The position numbers and the translations under genes are program-made. A stretch of DNA of 64,000 nt from positions 174,155-238,154 of the forward strand of contig CALUSR010000005.1 in the NCBI GenBank assembly GCA_944323485.1, in the 5' to 3' direction. The notes under the pieces are model-generated. The model was not told the origin of the DNA and searched no databases. It saw only the letters and a program-made list of their open reading frames with translations. Position 1 is the first letter of the stretch. Every line of letters starts with the position of its first letter. Shown piece after piece: positions 18,201 through 26,227 of this stretch. This DNA is from Candidatus Gastranaerophilales bacterium (GTDB lineage Bacteria; Cyanobacteriota; Vampirovibrionia; Gastranaerophilales; CAJFVJ01).

Positions 18201-18950
18201 ATGGGTTTAGCAGCATCTCAAGCAAGATATTTGCAACTTACAGCAAGAAAAAGCAACATTGAATATCAAGGGCAACAGCTCAACCAGGCACGTACGGCTC
18301 TTGCTGACCAAAGTGCCCAGTTGTTCAACGAAATGTTGGAAATAGAACCTCCTGTAGCGCCAACATCAAGCTCATCAGAGTTTACAAAACCGACATACTC
18401 TTTCACGGACGCAAATGATACAAGAATAAGCAAAACAATCAAAAACTGGTCACCGTCAATTGACCCGACCACAGGTGAAGAGATGGAAGGTTACTACGAC
18501 CTTACAATACAATATCAGAACGCAACCGGAACTGAAGTTACAAATCAATACCAACGTGTTGCAATGACTTTTAATGACAACGGGCAGCTCACTTCAATTC
18601 AAATTCCAAATGAAGGTTTCGTAGGGTATGACCCGACAACCGGAGCTTATGCCGATTCTACCACATATTCAAACGGCGAAGGAATGACTCAGCTCTACTA
18701 TGGAACGGAATATGACTCTCAGGCTTATGATGATGCAATGAACGAATATGAATATCAAAAAGCGCTCTACAATAAAGAGCTTGTAAGAATTAACGCTGAA
18801 ACTCAAGACCTCCAGCAGCAGGATAAAGCTCTTGAACTGCAGCTAAGACAGGTTGATACACAACAAAGAGCAGTTCAAACAGAACTTGAATCAGTCCAAA
18901 AAGTTCTCGATAAGAACATTGAACTTACATTCAAAACATTCTCTTCATAA
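18201..18950 (+). CDS. unknown protein with helical conserved ends
   Basis: Not recognised. A 249-residue protein in three parts. The N-terminus begins MGLAASQARYLQLTARK and continues as a Gln/Asn-rich helix to about residue 45. A polar, beta-rich middle (50-175) contains Thr/Tyr/Gly runs. The C-terminal 65 residues are a coiled coil full of Gln and Glu ending in KNIELTFKTF. There is no signal peptide. The 108-residue protein at 20511 shares both ends but lacks the middle. Helical ends flanking a variable centre recall axial proteins exported by flagellar-type systems, but the canonical axial motifs are absent, so this is only an idea. Ribosome-binding site GGAG. Confidence 0.85.
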   Translation: MGLAASQARYLQLTARKSNIEYQGQQLNQARTALADQSAQLFNEMLEIEPPVAPTSSSSEFTKPTYSFTDANDTRISKTIKNWSPSIDPTTGEEMEGYYDLTIQYQNATGTEVTNQYQRVAMTFNDNGQLTSIQIPNEGFVGYDPTTGAYADSTTYSNGEGMTQLYYGTEYDSQAYDDAMNEYEYQKALYNKELVRINAETQDLQQQDKALELQLRQVDTQQRAVQTELESVQKVLDKNIELTFKTFSS

Positions 18951-18996
18951 AAAGTAAAAACGTCTTTTATTAGAATATAAGGGAACGGTCAAGAAA

Positions 18997-19869
18997 ATGG
19001 CATACGAAAACGACAGTTATCTGGTAATATCAAATAAATACGGAACAGCAAGCAGTGATGCTAAAGCAATGTTGTTTGAAACCTATGACCAGTTGAGAGA
19101 TATAGCTCTCGACGGGTCAGGGCTGTCAGGATGCGGCTTTGGAACATTCTCAAACTGGCTGATAAATATAGCAAGATATATTGCGCCAGGAGCGTTCATG
19201 CCCGTATTGGATACTCAATACCTGAATGTTCCCGGGACTTCTTATTATTCATCAAGCGGTGGAGCAACAGCAAATTATGGAAGCTCATCAGCCTTCGGAT
19301 ACGGTTCTCTTAATAAATACACAGCCTTCCCTACAGGAGGGGCTGCTTCAATAGGAGCCCTGAGCGGCTATGGTTCCATAACAGGAATAACAGGGGGAGC
19401 TGCAAGTTTATCATCACTTGACTCATCCTCAAGTATCACCGGTTATGCGGCAAACTACGGAAACCTTACAACAGGAGGCGCAGCATCTATGGTAACAGCG
19501 TCTCAACCGGTAGGAGCGGCAGTCGGAACCCTCTCTGGTTTCGGCTACGGTTCAAGCTGGCTGCTTCCATCAGCAGGTGTTATCGCCGGTATCGGAAGTT
19601 TGGCACAAGCACTCTCCCCATATGCAGGACCTTTTGGTATTGCGGCAAACGTATTCGGAAACATAACACAAGGTTATGGTGGCGCTGTTCTCGGAGCATA
19701 TCAAAATGCAACAAACAGAATATTGAATAATGCCGATATTGTTTTAACAAATAAAGTTAAAAACCTTGAAACAGTAGCAAAAATGCTTGATGCACAATCA
19801 GATATCATAAAACAAATGCTTAAAAACCAGGTCGAAGGAGACGGAAAACTCGCACAAGAGTTGAGTTAG
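18997..19869 (+). CDS. Gly/Ser/Ala-rich unknown protein
   Basis: Not recognised. A 290-residue protein with a helical N-terminal ~65 residues, a long low-complexity centre (about 80-200) rich in Gly, Ser, Ala and Tyr, hydrophobic glycine-rich segments (190-235) and a helical C-terminus (240-290). The motif TGGAAS occurs three times (near 112, 131 and 163), marking an internal repeat. No signal peptide. It lies 46 nt downstream of the 249-aa gene and is probably co-transcribed. The composition suggests a flexible secreted or surface protein. Confidence 0.78.
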   Translation: MAYENDSYLVISNKYGTASSDAKAMLFETYDQLRDIALDGSGLSGCGFGTFSNWLINIARYIAPGAFMPVLDTQYLNVPGTSYYSSSGGATANYGSSSAFGYGSLNKYTAFPTGGAASIGALSGYGSITGITGGAASLSSLDSSSSITGYAANYGNLTTGGAASMVTASQPVGAAVGTLSGFGYGSSWLLPSAGVIAGIGSLAQALSPYAGPFGIAANVFGNITQGYGGAVLGAYQNATNRILNNADIVLTNKVKNLETVAKMLDAQSDIIKQMLKNQVEGDGKLAQELS

Positions 19870-19965
19870 TGTATCGATATGAAAAATACAAGATTGTACA
19901 TAAGGTGTTTATCTCAAATAATCACCTATTTGAATCCTCTTGTTATATTTTATGGAGGAATAAAA

Positions 19966-20000
19966 AAGATATTATCATTTTATAAAAATGATAATATCTT
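19966..20000. terminator. 16-bp perfect AT-rich hairpin
   Basis: Arms 19966-19981 and 19985-20000 pair exactly around a 3-nt ATA loop, about 100 nt after the Gly-rich gene. It may act as a terminator for the 18.2-19.9 kb pair. There is no strong T-tract, so the call is tentative. Confidence 0.45.
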
Positions 20001-20208
20001 TGCTGCATCGCAATCTCTCAACCCGAATTTTGAAATTGAAAAACAAAACATTTTCCTCAAGTCTTCTCAAAATGAAAATATAAACTTTTGTAACAAAATT
20101 GTTTAATTTTTTATCATTTTTCTAAAGTTTGTCAAAAAAATGCAGATAATTGTTTTTATATAAGTATATTAGTATATCTATGATTTTGTACCAAAGGAGA
20201 AAATATCT

Positions 20209-20484
20209 GTGGATTTAGCTTTACAGACACAAGGTATAATCAACTACTGGGTGGGAGCTATCAACCTCTCAAGGTCTTATTTCCGCAGACATAATCCATG
20301 GCAGGAACTTGTAATCGCATTGATTACAACAATTAAAAACGGTCTTACCATGAACAAAAAACTCAAAATTGCAAAATATAGAGTATACAATCTGCAAGCA
20401 CAGATGAACAAAATGGATAAGATGATAAACGAAAGCAATCCATACAATTTCTTATCAGGAGGCAAGCTGAATACCTTCAACTAA
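20209..20484 (+). CDS. small basic unknown protein
   Basis: Not recognised. A 91-residue, lysine-rich protein starting at GTG with a clear AAAGGAG ribosome-binding site 9 nt upstream. The first half has an amphipathic/hydrophobic stretch (LVIALITTI near 34-42), and the second half is a short Met/Gln/Lys helix. No signal peptide. The next gene starts 26 nt downstream, so the two form a pair. Its place in the block of lineage-specific proteins suggests a related function. Confidence 0.72.
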   Translation: MDLALQTQGIINYWVGAINLSRSYFRRHNPWQELVIALITTIKNGLTMNKKLKIAKYRVYNLQAQMNKMDKMINESNPYNFLSGGKLNTFN

Positions 20485-20510
20485 AGAAATTTTAAGGGTC
20501 AGGAGAAGCA

Positions 20511-20837
20511 ATGGGCGTAGCAGTTTCACTATCAAGACTTATATATTTAACATCATACAGGCATGATTTGGAATTCAGAATTCAGCTGATAAATCAGGCC
20601 CGTATGGGATTGTTGAACTTCGTCAATGACTTGATGAATGTTGGCACAGATATGGATCCTGATTCACCTGAAGTAAAACAGATGGAACAAAGGAAACAAC
20701 GACTGCAGCTGATTGATAAACAACTTGATCAAGAACTGCAGCAATATCAAGCGAAACTCGAAACAACAACGGCTGAAATACAAAAAGTAAAACAGGATAT
20801 GCAGACAAATATCCGGATGTCTTACGGAGGAGGATAA
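20511..20837 (+). CDS. minimal relative of the 249-aa unknown protein
   Basis: Not recognised, but clearly related to the 18201 protein. It begins MGVAVSLSRLIYLTS (compare MGLAASQARYLQLTA), continues with a LINQAR segment that matches LNQAR, and ends with a coiled coil that closes in TEIQKVKQDMQTNI (compare TELESVQKVLDKNI). At 108 residues it is essentially the two conserved helices joined directly. The ATG follows a GGAG ribosome-binding site and the gene ends just before a good terminator. It is the simplest member of the family here. Confidence 0.85.
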   Translation: MGVAVSLSRLIYLTSYRHDLEFRIQLINQARMGLLNFVNDLMNVGTDMDPDSPEVKQMEQRKQRLQLIDKQLDQELQQYQAKLETTTAEIQKVKQDMQTNIRMSYGGG

Positions 20838-20863
20838 TAACTAAAAAATTTCAAAACCAAAAC

Positions 20864-20892
20864 AAAAAATCTCTCATAATGAGAGATTTTTT
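20864..20892 (+). terminator. Rho-independent terminator
   Basis: AAATCTCTCAT/ATGAGAGATTT-type stem followed by a T-run, 27 nt after the 108-aa gene. It ends the 20.2-20.8 kb transcript. Confidence 0.9.
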
Positions 20893-20965
20893 TATTCCCT
20901 TGAAAACGCATGGATAAAGTATTATAATTATATTTATAGAAGGTATAGTGAGTAGGTTTTGAAAA

Positions 20966-21139
20966 ATGAATGTCAATGCAATAAAAGTATCATCATTATC
21001 TCAAACTCCGCAGTGCCAGCCTTTGAGAAGCGGTCTCAAAAATAATGCCTGCACAGAAGGAGGAAAACTCAATTTTATGACGCATGATAATGTTAAGTTA
21101 TCTGAAACACTCGGAAATAAACTTAACATTCTTGCTTAA
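20966..21139 (+). CDS. small ORF, 57 residues
   Basis: Not recognised. A 57-residue reading frame starting MNVNAIKVSSLSQT, with two cysteines and an asparagine-rich C-terminus. It is bracketed by terminators on both sides (20864-20892 and 21159-21195), which suggests a separate transcript. Its start resembles those of two other proteins here (28276 and 57655 on the minus strand), which also begin with a Met-Asn-Ile/Val-Asn-like segment. The ribosome-binding site is weak, so expression is uncertain. Confidence 0.5.
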   Translation: MNVNAIKVSSLSQTPQCQPLRSGLKNNACTEGGKLNFMTHDNVKLSETLGNKLNILA

Positions 21140-21439
21140 AAATCGATATAAAAATTTACAAAAAAAGAGAACAATATCTGTTCTCTTTTTTTGTTGAAAA
21201 AATCAACCAAAAATATAAAAAAATTTCTCAATATCATCTATTTCGTTGAGTTATATTTTTAATTAAAATTATAAAATTAAAACAAGGTTAGAAGCATAAA
21301 AGGCAAAAATATTAAGATTTATTAAACAAATCTTAATCCGGTGTTAAATTTAAAACTTTATGGGTATTCATGCTTATATAAAAATATTAACTTTTTGAAC
21401 CAAAAGTTATACAATGAAAACAATGACAGATAAGGATAT
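21140..21439 (+). other. tpsB upstream region
   Basis: About 300 bases without a gene. It contains the terminator at 21159-21195 and an AT-rich promoter region for tpsB. No unambiguous -35/-10 pair or leader structure stands out. Confidence 0.5.
21159..21195 (+). terminator. Rho-independent terminator of the 57-aa ORF
   Basis: AAAAAAAGAGAACA pairs with TGTTCTCTTTTTTT around ATATC, giving a strong stem with a built-in T-run. Confidence 0.9.
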
Positions 21440-23254
21440 ATGCAAATGAGAAGTATGCACAAAGCGGTAATTTTAACAACACTGACCATGTTCTTTTCCA
21501 TGCCGATAAATTCAATTGCTTTTGCAGATTTTAATGCGGGAAGTTTGAACAGAATTGACGCAGGCGTTATTGACCAATCGGTGACAAATGACAGAGAACT
21601 CAGAGATAAACTCGAAAATCTCAGAAAAGAACAGGAACAAAGAAAGTTAAATAACTCCGTAAAATATGAAGATCAGGTTCAACAACCTGAACAGACAATG
21701 GTTGATGAACAGGGACGTGTTTATAACCCCAAATTTTTACTAAAAGGCGTCAACTTCACAGGAAATACAATCTATTCAAACGATGAGTTGAATAAATATT
21801 ATGCAGACCTGATTGGAAAAGAAGTTTATATTGACCAGGTATTGAACGCAACAATGGAAATTACCAAGTTGTATGCAAAAGACGGTTACATTACTTCTCA
21901 AGCATATGTTCCCCAACAAAAAGTTACAAACGGAATTATTACTATCGAAATCATCGAAAGTGAAATCGGAAATATCTCCGTTCAAGGCAACAAATGGGCA
22001 AGAGAATCTTATCTGAGAAGAGAAGTTCTCTCTTCAAACAAATTGAAAGAAGGAAAAATATTCAACGTCGCAAATATCAAAACCTCTCTCGATGACTTGA
22101 ACAAAGAAGACTATATCCAAGGTAAAATCGTTATTGAAGAAGGGGATACACCGAAGAAAACAGATGTAACCCTCCAGGTAAAAGACCGTTTCCCTCTTGA
22201 AGTTACAATCGGTATGGATAACGACGGAAGAACGGTAGTCGGAAGAGAAAGAGGCTATTTGCAAATAAAAGATAAAAACGTCTTCGGACTCGGTGATGAA
22301 TTCTACGTCGGAGGCTTAATCGGCGAAAACTCAGGCGGATGGTTCACCGGATATAAAATCCCCGTAGGAAAATGGGGAACAAAAATCGGTGCCGACTATT
22401 CATTCTCTTCAGTTAACCCTGGCGGTCCATTCAGAGAATATGATATCGACGGTAAAGCTCATAACGTCAAAGTCGGTATTTATCAGCCAATTAAAAAAGG
22501 TGATAACTACAAAATCGACGCTGACTTATCTTTGAACTTCCTGAACGCAAAAACAACATCAGGCTTATTTGACGGCGCAGTACTCAATGATTATCAGCTG
22601 AGAATCTTAAGAGCAGGTATCGACTTCCAAAAAGACGATTCAAGCGGACGTTGGTTGTCAAGAGCAGAAGCAAGCTTAGGTTTGAAAGGTCTTGGTGCAA
22701 CACCTCAAGAACCATACCTTCCAAAAACAGGCTTCCAAAAATACAACTTGGATGTTATGAGATTGCAGCTCCTGCCTAAAGATATGTTATTAATTGCAAG
22801 AGCATCAGGACAGTATTCTCCAAACAAACTTTATGCAATTGAGCAGATGCAACAAGGCGGTCAGGCAACAGTAAGAGGTTTTGAACCTGCATTGCTCTTG
22901 GGTGACTACGGTTACTTCGCAAGCTTGGAGCTGAGAACACCGGTTCCCGGATTGAAAACAATCCTTCCTGATAAATATAAACACTTTAGCGATAAAGTCA
23001 GATTGGGTTATTTCTATGACGCAGGTTATATCGGAAACAACAGAACAGGTATAAGCAGAAAAATGCAGGAAAACTTCATACACAGTGTCGGCGTCGGTGT
23101 TAACTTCTACCTCATGAAGAACCTGACAGCATCACTTAACCTCGCTTATCCGATTCATGAACCACACAATGATGTATCAAACTGCAAACTCCTCTTCAAC
23201 GTATCAACGGATGTAGCAAGCTTCTTCTTCAAAGATCCGAAAGAAAGTTTGTAG
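21440..23254 (+). CDS. two-partner secretion transporter TpsB (ShlB/FhaC family)
   Basis: Outer-membrane Omp85-superfamily pore that secretes a TpsA exoprotein. The 604-residue protein has a signal peptide ending AFA (~residue 30), a coiled-coil/linker region, a POTRA domain starting near 95 (FLLKGVNFTGNTIYSNDEL) and a second POTRA-like domain around 165-245, then a beta barrel. The VRGFEP motif near residue 478 is the conserved L6 loop signature. It probably exports the FHA-type protein at 12534-15020. Two ATGs (21440, 21446) compete; the second has better Shine-Dalgarno spacing (AAGGA). A terminator follows. Confidence 0.94.
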   Translation: MQMRSMHKAVILTTLTMFFSMPINSIAFADFNAGSLNRIDAGVIDQSVTNDRELRDKLENLRKEQEQRKLNNSVKYEDQVQQPEQTMVDEQGRVYNPKFLLKGVNFTGNTIYSNDELNKYYADLIGKEVYIDQVLNATMEITKLYAKDGYITSQAYVPQQKVTNGIITIEIIESEIGNISVQGNKWARESYLRREVLSSNKLKEGKIFNVANIKTSLDDLNKEDYIQGKIVIEEGDTPKKTDVTLQVKDRFPLEVTIGMDNDGRTVVGRERGYLQIKDKNVFGLGDEFYVGGLIGENSGGWFTGYKIPVGKWGTKIGADYSFSSVNPGGPFREYDIDGKAHNVKVGIYQPIKKGDNYKIDADLSLNFLNAKTTSGLFDGAVLNDYQLRILRAGIDFQKDDSSGRWLSRAEASLGLKGLGATPQEPYLPKTGFQKYNLDVMRLQLLPKDMLLIARASGQYSPNKLYAIEQMQQGGQATVRGFEPALLLGDYGYFASLELRTPVPGLKTILPDKYKHFSDKVRLGYFYDAGYIGNNRTGISRKMQENFIHSVGVGVNFYLMKNLTASLNLAYPIHEPHNDVSNCKLLFNVSTDVASFFFKDPKESL

Positions 23255-23264
23255 TCTGAACAAA

Positions 23265-23314
23265 AAACTCAAAAAAATAGAACAGAAATTTATCTGTTCT
23301 ATTTTTTTGAGTTT
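23265..23314 (+). terminator. 22-bp perfect hairpin terminator of tpsB
   Basis: Arms 23265-23286 and 23293-23314 are exactly complementary around a 6-nt AATTTA loop, 10 nt after the tpsB stop. The right arm contains a T7 run. Confidence 0.9.
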
Positions 23315-23426
23315 AATAAATTGTAACATTTATTAAACAATCACGCATTTTCCAAGAGAAAAAATACTTTATATATATAAGGGTTATTATATTAGATTCA
23401 AATTTCAGGGATAAGGAGTTTATAAG

Positions 23427-24551
23427 TTGGGACTGGTTATTAACAGTAGTGATACAGCAGATAAAATGGCTCAGTCAATAAAAGGGCAAAAACTCAACAA
23501 AAATATTGTTGAATACATCATGAGCCCCAAGTTTGAAACAGGAAGCTTTTTAAGAAACGAAATGGCTTCAAACTCAAACAGCGGACTGAGAAATATGTTT
23601 GCAAATGCAGAAAGAAGCAGCTCTATATTTGAACAAATCTCTTCATCTATTGACACAAACGTCAGCGATAGAGGTTTCTTCAAGAAAATCGGAGACTTTA
23701 TCACAGGCAACACTGATAATATGTTAAACAGCCAGTACCGCTCTTTGATAAAAAGAAACGTACTCTCAGGCAAAAGCATTGATGAATCAGTTACTCTCGC
23801 ACAACAATCAATCAAAGACGGAAAAATCGGTATAGCTGCAAAACTCAGAGGAGCAAGCGGAAAAACAACCGATTTAATCGACGGAAGCTCAAAAGACCTC
23901 GCAAAAAAAATAGCTGACGGTACTTCGGATAATCTAGGGAAAACGCTTCTTGCAGCAAGCGACGGAGCAAAGAAAACAGGAGTCTTCTCAAAGCTCAAAA
24001 AATACGGCGGTACACTCTTCATGCTCGCAGGAGATATCATAAACGAAGGTCCGAAGGTAGTAAAAGCATTTAAAGAAGGCGGTATAGGTAACGGGTTAAA
24101 ACAAATCGTCAAATCAACTGTTCAAGTTGGCTTAACAAACGGTTTGACAGCAGTTGCAACAGGACTTATCGGTATGATACCGGTTATCGGACCAGCTATC
24201 GCAGCATCAGGTGTAGTATCCAACCTCTTGAATATGTTCATCTACTCACCTTGTCAGAAAATTGCAGAAGCTGTTACTTCACTGCCTATCTTCGAAGTAG
24301 AAGGCGTTCAATCTGAAACAGAAGCAATGCAGGATCTTAAAGAACTCGGATATACAGAAGATCAGATAGATGCAGCTTGTATGCAATACGGAGTAAGCAG
24401 TGCAGCAGAGTTAAATGAACTTATTCAAGCTCAAGCTGAAGCAGGTCAAGCATCAACAACAGCAGCAACCATAACCAGCAACGGCGGATTTTCTCAATGG
24501 CTGAACAATCAAACAATGGCAATGAATCCTTCAACGGGAGTTTATGCATAG
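23427..24551 (+). CDS. unknown 374-residue protein with a glycine-rich hydrophobic core
   Basis: Not recognised. It starts at a TTG with an AAGGAG ribosome-binding site about 9 nt upstream. The N-terminal ~150 residues are helical and polar. Two or three glycine-rich hydrophobic stretches lie at about 225-275 (GLIGMIPVIGPAIAASGVV). The C-terminal ~90 residues contain a UBA-like segment (LKELGYTEDQIDAAC) and a Ser/Thr/Asn-rich tail. No N-terminal signal peptide. Central hydrophobic hairpins in an otherwise polar protein occur in pore-forming translocators, but this is only suggestive. It ends just before a hairpin that overlaps the HIT gene start. Confidence 0.78.
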   Translation: MGLVINSSDTADKMAQSIKGQKLNKNIVEYIMSPKFETGSFLRNEMASNSNSGLRNMFANAERSSSIFEQISSSIDTNVSDRGFFKKIGDFITGNTDNMLNSQYRSLIKRNVLSGKSIDESVTLAQQSIKDGKIGIAAKLRGASGKTTDLIDGSSKDLAKKIADGTSDNLGKTLLAASDGAKKTGVFSKLKKYGGTLFMLAGDIINEGPKVVKAFKEGGIGNGLKQIVKSTVQVGLTNGLTAVATGLIGMIPVIGPAIAASGVVSNLLNMFIYSPCQKIAEAVTSLPIFEVEGVQSETEAMQDLKELGYTEDQIDAACMQYGVSSAAELNELIQAQAEAGQASTTAATITSNGGFSQWLNNQTMAMNPSTGVYA

Positions 24552-24582
24552 TCCCTGAATAAAATAATAATAATAAAACTTG

Positions 24583-24633
24583 ATTATCCTCTTCATCATT
24601 TTATAATTAGATTATTAATGATAAGAGGATAAT
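24583..24633 (+). promoter_or_regulatory. hairpin that covers the HIT gene ribosome-binding site
   Basis: ATTATCCTCTT (24583-24593) pairs exactly with AAGAGGATAAT (24623-24633). After one bulged base, six further pairs (ATCATT/AATGAT) extend the stem. The right arm contains the AGAGGA ribosome-binding site of the HIT gene at 24637 and is followed by TTTT. The same element could end transcription of the upstream gene or hide the HIT ribosome-binding site. Pairing is seen; function is inferred. Confidence 0.6.
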
Positions 24634-24636
24634 TTT

Positions 24637-24981
24637 ATGAACAAATTTGACGAAAACTGCATATTTTGTAAAATAGCAAAAGGAGAAATCCCTACAACGC
24701 CTGTGTATGAGACAGAAGATGTAATTGCATTCAACGACCTTAACCCTCAGGCACCGGTGCATATACTGGTCATACCAAAATCGCACTATCCATCTCTTAG
24801 CGAAATTGATGATGTAGAACTTCTTGGCAAAGTAGCAAACGCCGTAAGAGAAATTACAAAAAAACTCGGTATAACATCATATAGAACAGTAATTAATACA
24901 GGAGAACAGGCAGGACAAACAGTCATGCACCTGCACTTTCACATAATGGCAGGCAGAGAGTTCACCTGGCCTGCAGGTTAA
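24637..24981 (+). CDS. HIT-family nucleotide hydrolase (HINT type)
   Basis: Purine-nucleotide-binding hydrolase of the histidine triad family, usually acting on adenosine phosphoramidates. The 114-residue protein has CIFCKIAKGEIP at the N-terminus (C9, C12, zinc-type pair), the NDLNPQAPVHILVIPKSH core and the HLHFH triad near 98-102, ending WPAG as in HINT1-like proteins. Length is standard. The ribosome-binding site is inside a long hairpin (24583-24633), which could control translation. The gene precedes rpsU. Confidence 0.95.
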   Translation: MNKFDENCIFCKIAKGEIPTTPVYETEDVIAFNDLNPQAPVHILVIPKSHYPSLSEIDDVELLGKVANAVREITKKLGITSYRTVINTGEQAGQTVMHLHFHIMAGREFTWPAG

Positions 24982-25006
24982 AATGTAAATCTTGAAAAAA
25001 GCCATC

Positions 25007-25035
25007 TTGTATTTAAAACACGCTTGTGTTACTAT
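25007..25035 (+). promoter_or_regulatory. candidate sigma-70 promoter of rpsU
   Basis: TTGTAT (25007-25012), 17-nt spacer, TACTAT (25030-25035), about 45 nt before the rpsU start codon. The match to the consensus is good. Confidence 0.55.
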
Positions 25036-25080
25036 TTAAGACAATTCAATACAACAGATTGCCGAAAGGGGTGAAACAGT

Positions 25081-25254
25081 TTGGCAGAAGTATACGTTAG
25101 AAGCGAAGAGTCAATTGAAAGCGCTCTTAAACGTTTCAAAAAGAAAGTTCAAAAAGCCGGTATTTTATCTGAAATAAAACGCCGTGAACGTTATGAAAAA
25201 CCAAGCGTAAAAAGAAAACGTAAGTCTGAAGCAGCAAGAAAAAGACATTCATAA
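25081..25254 (+). CDS. rpsU: ribosomal protein bS21
   Basis: Small-subunit ribosomal protein S21 near the 3' end of 16S rRNA. The 57-residue protein reads [19 protein letters not shown] and continues with the Lys/Arg-rich tail typical of S21 ([17 protein letters not shown]...). It begins at TTG with an AAAGGGGTG ribosome-binding site. It is short but fits the family exactly in length and charge. A strong terminator follows 12 nt after the stop. Confidence 0.96.
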   Translation: MAEVYVRSEESIESALKRFKKKVQKAGILSEIKRRERYEKPSVKRKRKSEAARKRHS

Positions 25255-25266
25255 CTAAAAATATTC

Positions 25267-25303
25267 AAAAAACAGGTTAGTTTAGTCGACTAACCTGTTT
25301 TTT
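25267..25303 (+). terminator. Rho-independent terminator of rpsU
   Basis: Stem of ~14 bp (AAACAGGTTAGT/ACTAACCTGTTT) followed by a T-run, 12 nt after the rpsU stop. Confidence 0.93.
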
Positions 25304-25344
25304 ACTTGTATCTGAATATCAAAAGTGATAAAATTTATTCATAT

Positions 25345-25374
25345 TTGACGTTTTATTTGCAAAATCAGAATAAT
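25345..25374 (+). promoter_or_regulatory. candidate promoter of pyrF
   Basis: TTGACG (25345-25350), 18-nt spacer, AATAAT (25369-25374), 29 nt before the pyrF ATG. The -35 is close to consensus and the -10 is moderate. Confidence 0.5.
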
Positions 25375-25403
25375 TCGGTATATTTCAATAAAGGTATGTT
25401 TTT

Positions 25404-26159
25404 ATGGATTATAAAAATTTATCACCAAAAGACAGAATAATTCTCGCTTTGGATGTAGACACAATAGAAGAAGCGAGAGCACTCGTAAAAGAACTGAAAA
25501 ACTATATCGGCATATTTAAAGTAGGTCTGCAGCTTTTTACTTCTGTAGGACCTGAAATATTCAAAATAATAAAAGATGAAGGCGCTGAAGTCTATTTTGA
25601 CGGTAAATTTCATGATATACCGAGCACTGTTTCAAAAGCCAGCAGTAATCTCATAAAACATGGAGTTACCCTTTTTAATCTCAATATACAGGGTTCATCA
25701 AAGATGATTACAACAACAGTAAAACAGGCAAAAGAAACTGCAAAAAAACTCGGCGTTGAAGATGAATTAAAAATTCTTGGAGTCACTCTTCTGACAAGTT
25801 TCGGACAAAGAACGCTGACAGAAGAACTCGGGGTGAATCAAAATATAGATGACTATGTCATCAAATTGGCGGAAATAGCAAAGCATACAGAACTCAACGG
25901 TGTTGTTGCCACTGCTGCAGATGCTCAAAAAATAAGAAAAATCTGCGGCGATGATTTCATCATCGTATGTCCTGCAGTACGTCCTACCTGGTCAATTGTC
26001 AATGACCAGGTCAGAGTTGTCACTCCTTCACAGGCAATTCTTGCCGGTTGTGATTATATAGTCATCGGCAGACCAATAACACAAGCAAAAAATAAAATTG
26101 AAGCAGCAGAAATGATTATTGCAGAAATAGAAGACTCTATGACAAATCATATTCTATAA
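25404..26159 (+). CDS. pyrF: orotidine 5'-phosphate decarboxylase PyrF
   Basis: Final step of UMP synthesis: OMP gives UMP + CO2. The 251-residue protein has the TIM-barrel pattern ILALDV near 14-19 and the catalytic FDGKFHDIPST motif (Asp-Lys-Asp array) around 70-80. The phosphate-binding end is GRPITQAKN. The N-terminal extension and length match the family. It has its own promoter and a shared bidirectional terminator downstream. No other pyr genes are in the window. Confidence 0.96.
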   Translation: MDYKNLSPKDRIILALDVDTIEEARALVKELKNYIGIFKVGLQLFTSVGPEIFKIIKDEGAEVYFDGKFHDIPSTVSKASSNLIKHGVTLFNLNIQGSSKMITTTVKQAKETAKKLGVEDELKILGVTLLTSFGQRTLTEELGVNQNIDDYVIKLAEIAKHTELNGVVATAADAQKIRKICGDDFIIVCPAVRPTWSIVNDQVRVVTPSQAILAGCDYIVIGRPITQAKNKIEAAEMIIAEIEDSMTNHIL

Positions 26160-26166
26160 TTTTTTT

Positions 26167-26208
26167 AATCTAAAGAGCCGTCACTTAGAAGTGACGGCTC
26201 TTTAGATT
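26167..26208. terminator. 20-bp bidirectional hairpin terminator
   Basis: Arms 26167-26186 and 26189-26208 pair exactly with a 2-nt AG loop. T-runs on both sides let it end both pyrF (plus) and the TPR-NHL gene (minus). Confidence 0.92.
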
Positions 26209-26227
26209 TGAATTCTGCAATTTTCAA

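Noticed and set aside
19879..20106. 75-residue open frame after the Gly-rich gene
   Set aside because: No ribosome-binding site, and the middle of the frame is a perfect AT-rich hairpin (19966-20000). It is more likely untranslated sequence.
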